DNA of 64,000 nucleotides from Pseudomonas triclosanedens (GTDB lineage: Bacteria; Pseudomonadota; Gammaproteobacteria; Pseudomonadales; Pseudomonadaceae): the NCBI RefSeq assembly GCF_026686735.1, contig NZ_CP113432.1:5941001-6005000 (forward strand), written 5' to 3'. Below, one piece after another: positions 8,756 through 19,164 of the stretch. The notes beneath the pieces were generated by a model, which was not told the origin of the DNA, made no database searches, and saw only the letters and a list, made by a program, of their open reading frames with translations. The translations under genes and the position numbers were made by a program. The first letter of the stretch is position 1. Every line of letters starts with the position of its first letter.

Positions 8756-10003
8756 ATGGACGCTTTCAACGTCCGCGACGGGCAACTGTTCGCGGAAGAC
8801 GTGTCGTTGTCGGCCATCGCCGAACGTTTCGGCACGCCGACCTACGTCTATTCCCGCGCTCATCTCGAACAGCAATATCACGCCTACGCCGATGCCCTGG
8901 CAGGCGTGCCGCATCTGATTTGCTTCGCGGTCAAGGCCAACTCCAACCTGGCCGTGCTGAACGTACTGGCACGCAAGGGTGCCGGTTTCGACATCGTTTC
9001 CCGTGGGGAGCTCGAACGTGTGCTGGCCGCCGGCGGCGACGCGTCGAAAGTCGTATTCTCCGGCGTCGGCAAGACCCGCGACGACATGCGCCGCGCGCTG
9101 GAAGTCGGGGTGCACTGCTTCAACGTCGAATCCGAGGTCGAGCTGGAGCGCCTGCAGCAGGTCGCGGCTGAGCTGGGCGTGAAGGCGCCGGTGTCCCTGC
9201 GGGTCAACCCGGATGTGGATGCGCATACCCACCCCTACATTGCCACCGGCCTCAAGGAAAACAAGTTCGGCATCGCCATCGACGTCGCCGAGGCGGTCTA
9301 TGCCCGCGCCGCGCAACTGCCGAACCTGGACGTGATCGGCGTCGATTGCCACATCGGCTCGCAACTGACCAGCCTGGAACCCTTCCTCGACGCCCTCGAC
9401 CGCCTGCTGGCACTGGTGGATCGCCTCGCCGCGCGCGGCATCGCCATCGGCCATCTCGACCTGGGCGGCGGGCTCGGCGTGCGCTACCGTGACGAAACAC
9501 CGCCGACGCCGGGCGAATACATCCGTGCGATCCGCGAGCGCCTGGGCAACCGCCCGCTGGCGCTGGTGTTCGAGCCGGGCCGCAATATCGCCGCCAACGC
9601 CGGCGTACTGCTGACCCGCGTCGAGTACCTCAAGCACACCGAACAGAAAGACTTCGCCATCGTCGATGCGGCGATGAACGACCTGATCCGCCCGGCGCTC
9701 TACCAGGCCTGGATGGACATCACTCCGGTCGCAGCCCGCAACGGCGAAACGCGCACCTATGACCTGGTCGGACCAATCTGCGAAACCGGCGACTTCCTCG
9801 CCAGGGGTCGTGAGCTGGCCCTGGCCGAAGGTGACCTGCTGGCCGTTCGCTCGGCCGGCGCCTATGGTTTCGTGATGAGTTCCAACTACAACACCCGGGG
9901 CCGCGCCGCCGAGGTGCTGGTGGATGGCTCGGCCGCGCACGAAGTGCGTCGCCGCGAGACGATCGAAGAGCTATTCGCCGGCGAAAGCCTGCTGCCGGAC
10001 TGA
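8756..10003 (+). CDS. lysA: diaminopimelate decarboxylase
   Basis: PLP enzyme converting meso-diaminopimelate to L-lysine, the last step of lysine synthesis. The 415-residue sequence has the PLP lysine in CFAVKANSN (about residue 60), HIGSQL, the glycine loop [19 protein letters not shown], and the substrate-binding CETGDF, as expected for LysA of the fold-type III group. GGGAAGG precedes the ATG at 8756. It sits between the lipoprotein gene and dapF, which makes its substrate, with only 13 nt to the dapF start. Confidence 0.96.
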   Translation: MDAFNVRDGQLFAEDVSLSAIAERFGTPTYVYSRAHLEQQYHAYADALAGVPHLICFAVKANSNLAVLNVLARKGAGFDIVSRGELERVLAAGGDASKVVFSGVGKTRDDMRRALEVGVHCFNVESEVELERLQQVAAELGVKAPVSLRVNPDVDAHTHPYIATGLKENKFGIAIDVAEAVYARAAQLPNLDVIGVDCHIGSQLTSLEPFLDALDRLLALVDRLAARGIAIGHLDLGGGLGVRYRDETPPTPGEYIRAIRERLGNRPLALVFEPGRNIAANAGVLLTRVEYLKHTEQKDFAIVDAAMNDLIRPALYQAWMDITPVAARNGETRTYDLVGPICETGDFLARGRELALAEGDLLAVRSAGAYGFVMSSNYNTRGRAAEVLVDGSAAHEVRRRETIEELFAGESLLPD

Positions 10004-10016
10004 GGCCGAGACAACG

Positions 10017-10847
10017 ATGCTTCTGCGCTTTACCAAGATGCATGGGCTGGGCAATGACTTCATGGTCCTGGACCTGGTCAGCCAGCACGCCCATGTGCAA
10101 CCCCGCCACGTCAAACAGTGGGGCGACCGCAATTTCGGCGTCGGCTTCGATCAGCTGCTGATCGTCGAACCGCCGAGCACGCCGGAGGCGGACTTCCGCT
10201 ACCGCATCTTCAACTGCGACGGCACCGAGGTCGAACAGTGCGGCAACGGCGCGCGCTGCTTCGCCCGTTTCGTGGTGGACAAGCGCCTGACCGCGAAGAA
10301 GACCATCCGCGTGGAAACCAAGGGTGGAATGATCGAGCTGACCATCGCCAACGATGGCCAGGTCACCGTCGACATGGGCGCGCCGCGCCTGCTCCCCGAT
10401 CAGGTGCCGTTCCTGGCCGACCACGAAGCGCTGAGCTACGCCGTCGATGTGGATGGCCAGAGTTTCGAGCTGGCGGCGATCTCGATGGGCAACCCGCACG
10501 GCGTACTGCGCGTCGAGGATGTCGACAGCGCCCCCGTACGCACCCTCGGCCCGAAACTGGAAGTCCATGAACGTTTCCCGCAGAAGGCCAACATCGGCTT
10601 CCTGCAGGTGGTCAACCCGCATCAGGCGCGGCTGCGTGTGTGGGAACGCGGCGTTGGCGAGACCCTCGCCTGCGGCACCGGCGCCTGCGCGGCGGCGGTC
10701 GCGGGCATCCGCCAGGGCTGGCTGCAGTCTCCTGTACAGATCGAGCTTCCCGGCGGACGGTTGTCCATCGAGTGGGCAGGACCGGGTCAGCCCGTTATGA
10801 TGACCGGGCCGGCCGTGCGGGTCTTCGAAGGCCAGGTACGCCTGTAG
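10017..10847 (+). CDS. dapF: diaminopimelate epimerase
   Basis: Converts LL- to meso-diaminopimelate for lysine and peptidoglycan synthesis. The 276-residue protein starts [15 protein letters not shown], as DapF proteins do, and carries both catalytic cysteine regions: [18 protein letters not shown] (first catalytic Cys in QCGNGA) and [13 protein letters not shown] (second). It directly follows lysA. The frame also opens upstream at 9924 but the ATG at 10017 matches the family N-terminus. Confidence 0.96.
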   Translation: MLLRFTKMHGLGNDFMVLDLVSQHAHVQPRHVKQWGDRNFGVGFDQLLIVEPPSTPEADFRYRIFNCDGTEVEQCGNGARCFARFVVDKRLTAKKTIRVETKGGMIELTIANDGQVTVDMGAPRLLPDQVPFLADHEALSYAVDVDGQSFELAAISMGNPHGVLRVEDVDSAPVRTLGPKLEVHERFPQKANIGFLQVVNPHQARLRVWERGVGETLACGTGACAAAVAGIRQGWLQSPVQIELPGGRLSIEWAGPGQPVMMTGPAVRVFEGQVRL

Positions 10848-10981
10848 CGGCACTTTCCACATCTTGCCGGGCCCAGGCGGGAACGGACGGGAATGTGCCG
10901 TTCACGAAAGGTAAATGAGCATTGAGCCTATTCCCAGCCCCGCACCACCGGGCATGGGAAAGGCGCTGAACCGGGACGCTT

Positions 10982-11686
10982 ATGACCACCGACACCCCCC
11001 AGGAACCGACCGTTACGCTCGAAGCCGACCAGGTCGCCGACTATCTGCGTCGGCACCCGGAGTTCTTCGTCGACCATGACGAGCTGATCCCTGAGATGCG
11101 TATCCCGCACCAGCCGGGCGACGCGGTATCGCTGGTGGAGCGCCAGGTACGCCTGCTGCGCGAGCGCAACATCGAGATGCGCCACCGTCTGTCGCAACTG
11201 ATGGACGTAGCCCGCGACAACGACCGCCTGTTCGACAAGACCCGCCGCCTGGTGCTCGACCTGCTCGACGCCACCAGCCTGGAAGAGATCGTCAGCACGG
11301 CGGAAGACAGCCTGCGCCACGAGTTCATGGTGCCCTACGTCAGCCTGATCCTGTTCAGCGACAACAACCTGCCAGTCGGTCGCTCGGTGAGCAGCGCCGA
11401 GGCGCACCAGGCCATCGGTGGCCTGCTGTCCGGCGGCAAGACCGTGTGCGGCGTGCTGCGCCCCCACGAGCTGACGTTCCTGTTCAACGAAAGTGAGCGC
11501 GAACAGGTCGGCTCGGCCGCCGTGGTGCCGCTGACCTTCCAGGGCCTGCACGGCGTGCTGGCGATCGGCAGCCCCGATCCGCAGCACTACAAGAGCTCGC
11601 TGGGCACCCTGTTCCTCGGCTACATCGCCGAGGTCCTCGCGCGGGTTCTGCCGCGTTTCGCCACGCCACTGCGCTCGGTACGCTGA
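10982..11686 (+). CDS. DUF484-family (GAF-like) protein
   Basis: A 234-residue cytoplasmic protein of the DUF484 family, always found upstream of xerC in pseudomonads and enterics. It has the family's opening motif QVADYLRRHPEFF, a coiled-coil segment (VERQVRLLRERNIEMRHRL, about residues 46-65) and a GAF-like C-terminal domain (about 90-230; VPLTFQGLHGVLAIGSPD). The role is not known. A 134-nt spacer separates it from dapF, and TTATG at the start is preceded by a modest GGGACG site. Confidence 0.9.
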   Translation: MTTDTPQEPTVTLEADQVADYLRRHPEFFVDHDELIPEMRIPHQPGDAVSLVERQVRLLRERNIEMRHRLSQLMDVARDNDRLFDKTRRLVLDLLDATSLEEIVSTAEDSLRHEFMVPYVSLILFSDNNLPVGRSVSSAEAHQAIGGLLSGGKTVCGVLRPHELTFLFNESEREQVGSAAVVPLTFQGLHGVLAIGSPDPQHYKSSLGTLFLGYIAEVLARVLPRFATPLRSVR

Positions 11687-11741
11687 CAGTCGCCCAACGC
11701 GGTAAGCTGCAGTCCGGGCCGATTGACTGGGAGCTGGTCGC

Positions 11742-12662
11742 TTGACGCTTGCCACAGACCTGGACGCCTACATGGAGCACCTGCGCAGCGAGCGCCAGGT
11801 CTCCGTTCACACCCTCGACGGCTATCGCCGCGACCTTGACCGCCTTGCCGGTCTCTGCGAGAAGTCCTCGATCGATGACTGGGCACAACTGCAGGTGCGC
11901 GAACTGCGCCTGTTCGTCGCCCGCCTGCACCAGCAGGGTCTTGCCAGCCGCAGCCTGGCCCGGCTGCTGTCGGCCACCCGCGGCCTGTTCCAGTACCTGA
12001 TCCGCGAGGGCCGCTGCCGGCACAACCCCGCCGACGGTCTGTCGGCACCCAAGGGCGCCCGCAAGCTGCCGCGCACACTGGATGCCGACCGCACCTCGCA
12101 ACTGCTCGACGGCGGCGTGGAAGACGACTTCATCGCCCGTCGCGACCAGGCCATGCTGGAGCTGTTCTACTCCTCGGGGCTGCGCCTGTCGGAGTTGGTC
12201 GGCCTCGACCTGGAATGGCTCGACCTCAAGGACGGCCTGGTGCGCGTGCACGGCAAGGGCAACAAGGTGCGCGAACTGCCGGTCGGCCGCGTGGCGCGGC
12301 AGGCCATCGAGGCCTGGCTACCGCTACGCGCGCTCGCCTCGCCGCAGGACAGCGCAGTGTTCATCGGCCGCAGCGGCAAGCGCCTGACACCGCGCGCCAT
12401 CCAGCTCAGGGTGCGGGAAGCGGGCGTGCGCGAGCTGGGCCAGCACCTGCACCCACACATGTTGCGGCACTCCTTCGCCAGCCACATGCTGGAGTCGTCG
12501 CAGGACCTGCGCGCCGTGCAGGAGTTGCTCGGCCATGCGGACATCGCTACCACGCAGATCTACACCCACCTGGATTTCCAACACCTCGCCACGGTCTACG
12601 ACCAGGCCCATCCACGGGCACGCAGGCAGAAGAACGGCGGCGAGCCGGGAGCTGAAGAATGA
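11742..12662 (+). CDS. xerC: tyrosine recombinase XerC (Sss)
   Basis: Site-specific recombinase that, with XerD, resolves chromosome dimers at dif; in Pseudomonas it is called Sss and affects phase variation and root colonisation. The 306-residue protein has a SAM-like N-terminal domain (about 1-95) and a catalytic domain with the Arg in [15 protein letters not shown], Lys in [37 protein letters not shown] and the nucleophile Tyr. The start is a TTG at 11742 with GGGAG upstream; no ATG fits the conserved N-terminus. It overlaps the next gene by 4 nt (ATGA). Confidence 0.95.
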   Translation: MTLATDLDAYMEHLRSERQVSVHTLDGYRRDLDRLAGLCEKSSIDDWAQLQVRELRLFVARLHQQGLASRSLARLLSATRGLFQYLIREGRCRHNPADGLSAPKGARKLPRTLDADRTSQLLDGGVEDDFIARRDQAMLELFYSSGLRLSELVGLDLEWLDLKDGLVRVHGKGNKVRELPVGRVARQAIEAWLPLRALASPQDSAVFIGRSGKRLTPRAIQLRVREAGVRELGQHLHPHMLRHSFASHMLESSQDLRAVQELLGHADIATTQIYTHLDFQHLATVYDQAHPRARRQKNGGEPGAEE

Positions 12663-13351
12663 GTATCCGTCTGGTCACTTTCGACCTCGATGACACGCTG
12701 TGGGACGTCACGCCAGTGATGAACAGCGCGGAAGCGACATTGCGCGACTGGCTGGCGGTGAATGCCGCGCAACTCGGTCCGGTACCCATCGAGCGTCTGT
12801 GGGCGATCCGCTCGCAATTGATGGAGCAGGACCCGATGCTCAAGCATCGCCTGAGCGAACTGCGCCGCCGTATCCTGTTCCACGCACTACTCGACGCAGG
12901 TTATCCGCAGGGCGAGGCCAGAGACATCGCCGAAGCCGGCTTCCAGACATTTCTCCACGCACGCCACCAAGTCGCCCTGTTCCCCGAGGTGCATCCAACG
13001 CTGGAGCAGCTGGCCAACCGCTTCATCCTGGGCGTACTCACCAACGGTAATGCCGATGTGCGCCGCCTGGGCCTGGCCGACTACTTCCGCTTCGCCCTCT
13101 GCGCGGAGGAACTGGGCGTCGGCAAGCCCGACCCGCATCCGTTCCAGGAAGCCCTACGCCGTGGAGGCGTAGAGGCGGAGCATGCGGTACATATCGGCGA
13201 CCACCCCAGCGACGACGTCGCCGGCGCGCGGCGCGCCGGCATGAAGGCTGTCTGGTTCAACCCCAGCCGTAAGGAATGGGACGGCGAGGAAGCGCCCAGC
13301 GCGATCATCCACAACCTGGCGGAGCTTCCAGGAGTGCTGGCCAGGCTGTGA
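12659..13351 (+). CDS. HAD-superfamily hydrolase
   Basis: A 230-residue haloacid dehalogenase-type phosphatase. Motif I is [10 protein letters not shown] (nucleophile and general acid Asp at about residues 9 and 11), motif [12 protein letters not shown], motif III Lys in [10 protein letters not shown] and motif [16 protein letters not shown]. The helical cap between motifs I and II is of the C1 type. The gene is translationally coupled to xerC; in many gammaproteobacteria this neighbour is YigB, an FMN/sugar phosphatase, which is the most likely equivalent. Confidence 0.9.
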   Translation: MSIRLVTFDLDDTLWDVTPVMNSAEATLRDWLAVNAAQLGPVPIERLWAIRSQLMEQDPMLKHRLSELRRRILFHALLDAGYPQGEARDIAEAGFQTFLHARHQVALFPEVHPTLEQLANRFILGVLTNGNADVRRLGLADYFRFALCAEELGVGKPDPHPFQEALRRGGVEAEHAVHIGDHPSDDVAGARRAGMKAVWFNPSRKEWDGEEAPSAIIHNLAELPGVLARL

Positions 13352-13393
13352 GGCACCCACTCCATCGCCATGAGACGGTGGAGAACGGACAGG

Positions 13394-13443
13394 CATGAAA
13401 AAGCCCCGCCACTCCCTCCCGGGAATGGCGGGGCTTTTTCATG
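13394..13443. terminator. bidirectional terminator between xerC-HAD operon and sutA
   Basis: A perfect 18-bp inverted repeat (left arm 13394-13411, right arm 13426-13443) with A- and T-runs at the two ends, so it can end transcription from both the HAD gene and the convergent sutA gene. Confidence 0.88.
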
Positions 13444-13448
13444 TCACA

Positions 13449-13775
13449 TCAGATGGGGCGGCTGCCGTACTTGCTGTCCGGCTTCTTCGGCGGATCGGCG
13501 ACCACATTGGGTTCGATCTCCTGCACCTTGCCGCCGCGACTGAGGAAATCCTCCATCGCCTTGGCCAAGGCATCACGCTCCTTCTGCTTGGCTTCGATCG
13601 AGGGCAGTTCCTCTTCCTCTACCGCGGCCTTGGCTTTCTTGCCACCGCCGGAAGAAGAAGGGGCTTCATCCCCATCGCTGCCATCGGCTTCGCCGTCATC
13701 GGCCGCAGCGAGCTCCTCGCCGTCGTCCTCGTCGCCGCCATCCAGCTCATCCTGTTCCAGTTCTTCGTCGCTCAT
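13449..13775 (-). CDS. sutA: RNA polymerase-binding activator SutA
   Basis: I recognise this 108-residue acidic protein as SutA, described in P. aeruginosa as an intrinsically disordered factor that binds RNA polymerase and raises transcription of housekeeping and ribosomal genes in slow-growing cells. Visible features are a very acidic N-terminal half (Asp/Glu/Ala/Gly rich, no hydrophobic core), a central helix (SIEAKQKERDALAKAMEDFL) and a conserved flexible tail (VADPPKKPDSKYGSRPI). GAGG lies 7 nt before the ATG. The gene is convergent with the xerC operon. Identification is from memory of the sequence and locus. Confidence 0.85.
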   Translation of the reverse strand: MSDEELEQDELDGGDEDDGEELAAADDGEADGSDGDEAPSSSGGGKKAKAAVEEEELPSIEAKQKERDALAKAMEDFLSRGGKVQEIEPNVVADPPKKPDSKYGSRPI

Positions 13776-13852
13776 TGTTCAACCTCATGGTGCTGCAAAG
13801 CAGGTTAGTTATAGCCCAGCTGCGCACTTTGACGAACGCTGCCGGAAAAAAT

Positions 13853-14278
13853 TCATACAAGCTCGCCCTGCCAGGTCGCCAACACTCTGCGCGGGCCGCC
13901 GTGGTCACGGTGCTCGCCGAGATAGATACCCTGCCAGGTGCCCATTGCCAAGTGGCCATTCTGGATCGGCAGTGTCAGTTGGCAGCCCAGCAGGCTGGCC
14001 TTGAAGTGCGCCGGCAAATCGTCGGGGCCTTCGTAATCGTGTTCATAGCCGCCCTCGTCCTGCGGCACCAGGCGATTGAAAAATCGCTCGAAGTCGCGGC
14101 GTACCGAGGGGTCGGCATTTTCGTTCACCGTCAGCGATGCCGAGGTGTGCTGCAACAGCAGATGCAACAGGCCCACGCGACACGCTGCCAGTTCCGGCAG
14201 CGCCGCCAGTAGCTCGTCGGTGATCAGGTGAAAGCCTCGCGAACGAGGGCGCAGGGTAATGACCCTCTGCTGCCACAT
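13853..14278 (-). CDS. yjbQ: YjbQ/UPF0047 family protein
   Basis: A 141-residue cytoplasmic protein of the UPF0047 (YjbQ) family, sometimes annotated as secondary thiamine-phosphate synthase. The family's metal-site residues are in [27 protein letters not shown] and the final [20 protein letters not shown]. The ATG at 14278 matches the family start (MWQQ); the frame to 14401 runs into the amtB terminator and is not used. It is read in the same direction as sutA, 77 nt upstream of it. The thiamine activity is a side activity in E. coli and the true role is unclear. Confidence 0.92.
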   Translation of the reverse strand: MWQQRVITLRPRSRGFHLITDELLAALPELAACRVGLLHLLLQHTSASLTVNENADPSVRRDFERFFNRLVPQDEGGYEHDYEGPDDLPAHFKASLLGCQLTLPIQNGHLAMGTWQGIYLGEHRDHGGPRRVLATWQGELV

Positions 14279-14334
14279 GGCGTTCTCGCCTCCGAGTCGG
14301 ACGGTGATGCGCGCGCATTCTAGCGTGGCGTACG

Positions 14335-14364
14335 AAAAAACAAAGGGCGCCCGAGGGCGCCCTT
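14335..14364 (-). terminator. terminator after amtB
   Basis: Inverted repeat AAGGGCGCCC / GGGCGCCCTT (arms 14343-14352 and 14355-14364), followed on the minus strand by a T-rich tract. It lies 20 nt after the amtB stop. Confidence 0.82.
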
Positions 14365-14384
14365 CGTCGAACTTGCGCGAACGT

Positions 14385-15719
14385 TTACAGGTTGTAGCCA
14401 CGCTCGTTGTGCAGGGAGAGGTCCAGACCCACGGTTTCCTCTTCCTCGGTGACGCGCAGCCCCATGACCAGATCCAGGACCTTGAGGATCACGAAGCTGA
14501 CGATACCGGTGTAGACGATGGTGAAGGCCACACCCTTGAACTGGGTGAACAACTGGGCGCCGATGTCGGTCACGGTACCGAAGCCGCCCAGGGCCGGAGC
14601 CGCGAACACGCCGGTCAGCAGTGCGCCGACGATACCGCCGACGGCATGCACGCCGAAGGCGTCCAGGGAGTCGTCGTAGCCCACGGCACGCTTGAGGCTG
14701 GTGGCGGCAAAGAAGCAGATCACACCCGCCGCCAGGCCGATCACGATGGCGCCCATCGGGCCGCAGGTACCGGCGGCCGGGGTGATAGCGACCAGACCGG
14801 CAACCACGCCGGAAGCGATGCCCAGGGCGCTCGGCTTACCGTGGGTGATCCACTCGGCGAACATCCAGCCCAGAGCGGCGGCGGCGGTGGCGATCTGGGT
14901 GACCAGCATGGCCATGCCGGCAGTGCCGTTGGCGGCGGCGGCGGAACCGGCGTTGAAGCCGAACCAGCCGATCCACAGCAGCGCCGCGCCGATCAGGGTG
15001 TAACCCAGGTTGTGCGGCGCCATTGCGGCGGTCGGGTAGCCCTTGCGCTTGCCCAGAACCAGGCAGGCGACCAGGCCGGCAATACCTGCGTTGATGTGCA
15101 CCACGGTGCCGCCGGCGAAGTCCAGCACGCCCCAGTCCCACATCAGGCCGCCGTCGCCGCTCCACACCATATGGGCGATCGGCGCGTAGACCAGGGTGAA
15201 CCACAGGGCGGTGAAGATCAGCATGGCGGAAAACTTCATGCGCTCGGCGAAGGCGCCGACGATCAGGGCCGGCGTGATGATCGCGAAGGTCATCTGGAAC
15301 ATCACGAAGACGCTCTCGGGGAACAGCGCGGCAGCGGACGTCAGGCCAGTGCTGGTCAGGCCGCTGAGGAACGCCTTGTCCAGACCGCCAACGAAGGACG
15401 CGAAGTTGACCACGCCCTTTTCCATGCCGACGGTATCGAAGGCCAGGCTGTAGCCGTAGACAACCCAGAGGATGCTGATCAGCGCGGTGATCGCGAAGCA
15501 CTGCATCATGATCGACAGCACGTTCTTGGCACGCACCATACCGCCGTAGAAGAGTGCTAGGCCAGGGATGGTCATCAGCAGCACAAGCGCGCTGGAAATC
15601 AGCATCCAGGCGGTGTCACCGCTGTTCAGGACGGGGGCCGCGGCCTCATCGGCCAGTGTCAGTCCGGGCATTGCGAGAGGCAATAGGGCGCCTAGCCCTG
15701 CGTATCTGCGCAGAGTCAT
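14385..15719 (-). CDS. amtB: ammonium transporter AmtB
   Basis: Inner-membrane ammonium channel. The 444-residue precursor has a cleavable signal peptide (to about residue 23, ending LTLADEA) followed by eleven transmembrane helices, as in AmtB. Signature segments include [14 protein letters not shown], the pore regions [17 protein letters not shown] and [12 protein letters not shown], and [20 protein letters not shown] with the twin-His pore histidine. It is 40 nt downstream of glnK in one operon; GlnK blocks the channel when nitrogen is plentiful. Confidence 0.96.
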   Translation of the reverse strand: MTLRRYAGLGALLPLAMPGLTLADEAAAPVLNSGDTAWMLISSALVLLMTIPGLALFYGGMVRAKNVLSIMMQCFAITALISILWVVYGYSLAFDTVGMEKGVVNFASFVGGLDKAFLSGLTSTGLTSAAALFPESVFVMFQMTFAIITPALIVGAFAERMKFSAMLIFTALWFTLVYAPIAHMVWSGDGGLMWDWGVLDFAGGTVVHINAGIAGLVACLVLGKRKGYPTAAMAPHNLGYTLIGAALLWIGWFGFNAGSAAAANGTAGMAMLVTQIATAAAALGWMFAEWITHGKPSALGIASGVVAGLVAITPAAGTCGPMGAIVIGLAAGVICFFAATSLKRAVGYDDSLDAFGVHAVGGIVGALLTGVFAAPALGGFGTVTDIGAQLFTQFKGVAFTIVYTGIVSFVILKVLDLVMGLRVTEEEETVGLDLSLHNERGYNL

Positions 15720-15759
15720 TGTTGTTTCTCCTGGGGCGTGGGTTCGGTGTTGGCTGGGC

Positions 15760-16200
<441 letters not shown>

Positions 16201-16298
16201 TCAGCATTCCGACTCTTATCCAGCCGCTTCTCGCGATGCGATCCCCCGCCTCGCCTGCAGCACCGGAACTGCACCGGTGCACGCCATATCTGCCCCAA

Positions 16299-16314
16299 AG
16301 CATGAACCTTGCCA
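16299..16314 (-). promoter_or_regulatory. putative sigma-54 promoter of glnK-amtB
   Basis: On the minus strand the sequence reads TGGCAAG-GTTC-ATGCT, against the sigma-54 consensus TGGCACG-N4-TTGCW: two mismatches, and the GG and GC dinucleotides are the required 10 nt apart. It lies about 200 nt before the glnK ATG. The whole 16099-16521 spacer between glnK and ubiK holds no gene; a palindrome TGCACCGGTGCA just downstream of the promoter resembles half sites of NtrC without its usual spacer. Confidence 0.6.
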
Positions 16315-16521
16315 GTTCAACGAAATACCCGTGCTTTCAGCCACTTGGCGTAAACGCGCGGTTTCTGGCCATTCGCCAGCCGGCGCCAGCCGCACCGAAA
16401 GCGCGCACACCGCGCGAGCACATTGCTCAAAAAGCGTGCAACCCTTCACTGTGCGCGCTGCCGCAGCCGAGAGTCGCTGCGTGATAGACTCCTCGCCTGA
16501 TTCAATCCGGAACCCAGAACC

Positions 16522-16788
16522 ATGCTGCCGCCCAAAGCCTTCCTCGATGCCATCAGCCAACAAGCCGGACGCCTGTTCGGTGGCGAGTCGCCCCTGCCGA
16601 AGGCCGAGCTGGAAGCTCAGTTCAAGGTTCTGATGCAGAGTGCCTTCAGCAAGCTCGACCTGGTCAGCCGTGACGAGTTCGACAGCCAGATGGTGGTACT
16701 CGCCCGAACCCGCGCCCGCCTCGAAGCACTGGAGGCAAAAGTCGCGGAACTGGAAAGCAAACTCTCGCCGCCCGCCGACGCCAGGTAA
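16522..16788 (+). CDS. ubiK: ubiquinone biosynthesis accessory factor UbiK
   Basis: An 88-residue protein of the BMFP (YqiC/UbiK) family, which helps assemble the soluble ubiquinone biosynthesis complex. It has an amphipathic N-terminal region (MLPPKAFLDAISQQAGRLF) and a C-terminal trimeric coiled coil (about residues 47-80: DEFDSQMVVLARTRARLEAL and EAKVAELESKL). It lies 36 nt upstream of yifB, likely in one transcript, as is common in pseudomonads. Confidence 0.9.
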   Translation: MLPPKAFLDAISQQAGRLFGGESPLPKAELEAQFKVLMQSAFSKLDLVSRDEFDSQMVVLARTRARLEALEAKVAELESKLSPPADAR

Positions 16789-16824
16789 GTCCCGCGCGGG
16801 TGGCATGCGATCAAGGACCGATCC

Positions 16825-18315
16825 ATGTCGCTGGCCATCGTCCATAGCCGAGCCCAGGTCGGCGTCGAGGCGCCCGCTGTCACCGTCGAGGTGCATCTGG
16901 CCAACGGCCTGCCGTCGCTGACCCTGGTTGGCCTGCCGGAAACTGCCGTCAAGGAGAGCAAGGACCGCGTTCGCAGCGCGCTGCTCAACTCCGGTTTCGA
17001 CTTTCCCGCGCGCCGCATCACCCTCAATCTCGCGCCCGCCGACCTGCCGAAGGACGGTGCGCGCTTCGACCTGGCCATTGCGCTGGGCATCCTTGCCGCC
17101 AGCGGCCAGCTCGCCAGCGCCAGCGGCCTCGATACATTGGAATGCCTCGGCGAACTCGCGCTGTCGGGCAGCCTGCGGCCGGTCCAGGGCGTGCTGCCTG
17201 CTGCCCTCGCCGCTCGCGCGGCAGGGCGCACCCTGGTGGTACCTCGGGAAAACGCCGAGGAAGCCAGTCTCGCCAGCGGCCTGCGGGTCCTCGCAGTGAA
17301 TCATCTGCTGGAACTGGCAGCCCATTTCAGTGGCCAGGCAGCGCTCCAGCCTTACGAAGCACAGGGCTTGATGCGCGCCACTCCGCCCTACCCCGATCTC
17401 GCCGACGTCCAGGGGCAGGCGGCGGCCAAGCGCGCATTGCTGGTAGCAGCGGCCGGCGCTCATAACCTGTTGTTCAGCGGCCCTCCGGGTACCGGCAAGA
17501 CGCTGCTGGCCAGCCGCCTGCCCGGCCTGCTGCCGCCGCTGGATGAAGACGAGGCCCTGCAGGTGGCGGCAATCCACTCCGTCGCGGGGCGCGGGCCGCT
17601 CACCCACTGGCCACAACGACCGTTCCGCCAGCCTCACCACACCGCATCCGCGCCAGCACTGGTCGGTGGGGGTAGCCGCCCGCAACCCGGCGAGATAACA
17701 CTGGCCCACGAAGGTGTGCTGTTCCTCGACGAATTGCCGGAGTTCGACCGCAAGGTGCTGGAGGTACTGCGCGAGCCGCTGGAGAGCGGCGAGATCGTCA
17801 TCGCCCGCGCCAATGGCCGTGTGTGCTTCCCGGCACGCTTCCAGTTGGTGGCGGCGATGAACCCCTGCCCCTGTGGATATCTTGGCGATCCGAGTGGCCG
17901 CTGCCGCTGTTCGCCGGAGCAGATCCAGCGCTATCGCGCCAAGCTTTCCGGCCCGCTGCTGGACCGGATCGACCTGCACCTCACCGTCAGCCGCGAAAGT
18001 ACCAGCCTCGCTCCCAGCGCTCCGGGCACACCCAGCGCCGAAATCGCCCGTCAGGTCGCCTCCGCGCGGCAGCGCCAACTGGCTCGGCAAGGCTGCGCGA
18101 ACGCCTTTCTCGACCTGAAGAGAATGCACCAATTCTGTGCATTGACCGCCGAAGACCAGTCCTGGCTGGAGAAAGCCGGCGAACGCCTGAACCTCTCGCT
18201 ACGGGCCCTGCACCGGATTCTCAAGGTAGCGCGCACCCTCGCCGATCTGCAGCAGATGGACGCCATCCAACGCCCCCACCTCGCCGAAGCGCTGCAATAC
18301 CGCGCGGGGCATTGA
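16825..18315 (+). CDS. comM: YifB/ComM-family Mg-chelatase-like AAA+ ATPase
   Basis: A 496-residue protein of the ComM/YifB family; ComM is a hexameric helicase that promotes branch migration during integration of DNA by natural transformation. The N-terminal Lon-protease-like domain (about 1-170) carries GLPETAVKESKDRVRSAL; the AAA+ domain has Walker A GPPGTGKT, Walker B LFLDELPEF, and a zinc-finger-like CPCGYLGDPSGRCRC; the Mg-chelatase C-terminal domain follows. The gene is widely conserved even in bacteria not known to be transformable. Confidence 0.93.
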   Translation: MSLAIVHSRAQVGVEAPAVTVEVHLANGLPSLTLVGLPETAVKESKDRVRSALLNSGFDFPARRITLNLAPADLPKDGARFDLAIALGILAASGQLASASGLDTLECLGELALSGSLRPVQGVLPAALAARAAGRTLVVPRENAEEASLASGLRVLAVNHLLELAAHFSGQAALQPYEAQGLMRATPPYPDLADVQGQAAAKRALLVAAAGAHNLLFSGPPGTGKTLLASRLPGLLPPLDEDEALQVAAIHSVAGRGPLTHWPQRPFRQPHHTASAPALVGGGSRPQPGEITLAHEGVLFLDELPEFDRKVLEVLREPLESGEIVIARANGRVCFPARFQLVAAMNPCPCGYLGDPSGRCRCSPEQIQRYRAKLSGPLLDRIDLHLTVSRESTSLAPSAPGTPSAEIARQVASARQRQLARQGCANAFLDLKRMHQFCALTAEDQSWLEKAGERLNLSLRALHRILKVARTLADLQQMDAIQRPHLAEALQYRAGH

Positions 18316-18333
18316 GCGGAACGCCAGAGGCAG

Positions 18334-19023
18334 TCAGCCCTGATCGTCAGGCGCCACGATGTTGAGGATGTGGTCGCGGTAGATATCGGGGAGCATCTCC
18401 AGCACCAGGTCTTTGCCGAGGATGTCAGCGCCGCTTAACGCCTCGGCCAGCAACTCGACCGAAACCTGGCTCAGGGCCGGTACGGACAGAGGCGCATAGC
18501 TGAGATGCCACGGCTCCGGGTACATGCCCCCCTTGAAGTACCGGTAAGGCCGGAAGAAACCGTATGCGGCCATGTTTGCGTCGAGCCATTGGTGCAATCC
18601 CCGGAACAGGCCGCCGGGGGCAACTTCCTCGGGCAGCAACTGCGGGACGTAGCCGGGAGGCATCGCAGCGCCATCCACCACGTCGATCTCCGTTCCCCAT
18701 TGGTGCCGGCTTCCGCCGGGTAATGCGGACCAGTTCAGGATGCAGTGGATGATCTCGGTCGCTGACAGCAGGCTGAAGTCGCGGGGGCGACCCTGCATGT
18801 CATACAGCGGCTTACTGCCGCTGAACTTGCCGTTCCAGATGCGAAGCTGAGTACGGAAATCCCGAAAACTACTGACAGGTAAAAGATCGATACCGTCGCG
18901 ACGGGCAGCCTCTCGCATATCCATGAAAGCCGATGCAGCTTCGGGCTGTGCTGCGAAGCGCGGTTCCGACAATTGCACCACGTGAGTTCGAGCCCTGCCC
19001 GTCAACTCCAGCTCATTCAGCAT
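18334..19023 (-). CDS. M15-family D-Ala-D-Ala carboxypeptidase-like protein
   Basis: A 229-residue zinc peptidase of family M15 (VanY/DacB-like), which cleaves D-Ala-D-Ala ends of peptidoglycan stems. The metal motif SRHQWGTEIDVVD gives the SxHxxGxxxD pattern, and EPWHLSY supplies the catalytic Glu and third zinc ligand. No signal peptide or membrane segment is visible at the ATG chosen (19023) or at the TTG at 19086, so its location is unclear; a cytoplasmic recycling role or non-classical export are both possible. It is convergent with yifB, 18 nt apart. Confidence 0.85.
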   Translation of the reverse strand: MLNELELTGRARTHVVQLSEPRFAAQPEAASAFMDMREAARRDGIDLLPVSSFRDFRTQLRIWNGKFSGSKPLYDMQGRPRDFSLLSATEIIHCILNWSALPGGSRHQWGTEIDVVDGAAMPPGYVPQLLPEEVAPGGLFRGLHQWLDANMAAYGFFRPYRYFKGGMYPEPWHLSYAPLSVPALSQVSVELLAEALSGADILGKDLVLEMLPDIYRDHILNIVAPDDQG

Positions 19024-19164
19024 GAACCTTTCACCCAAACCGATCTCTCGAACCCCGCATCCACGGACGCGACCCTGTTCATTCAACGCTTGCGCTGAAG
19101 CACACGCAGCAATCTATCAGGTTCGAAAGGCATGGATTCCGATCACAGTCGGGGGTATCGCCAA

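Noticed and set aside
16268..16284. A second sigma-54 candidate around TGCACCGGTGCA
   Set aside because: The GG and GC elements are 11 nt apart instead of 10, so it fails the spacing rule.
16216..18132. Minus-strand open frame of 638 codons opposite ubiK and yifB
   Set aside because: Antisense shadow; composition is His/Gln/Arg rich and matches nothing known.
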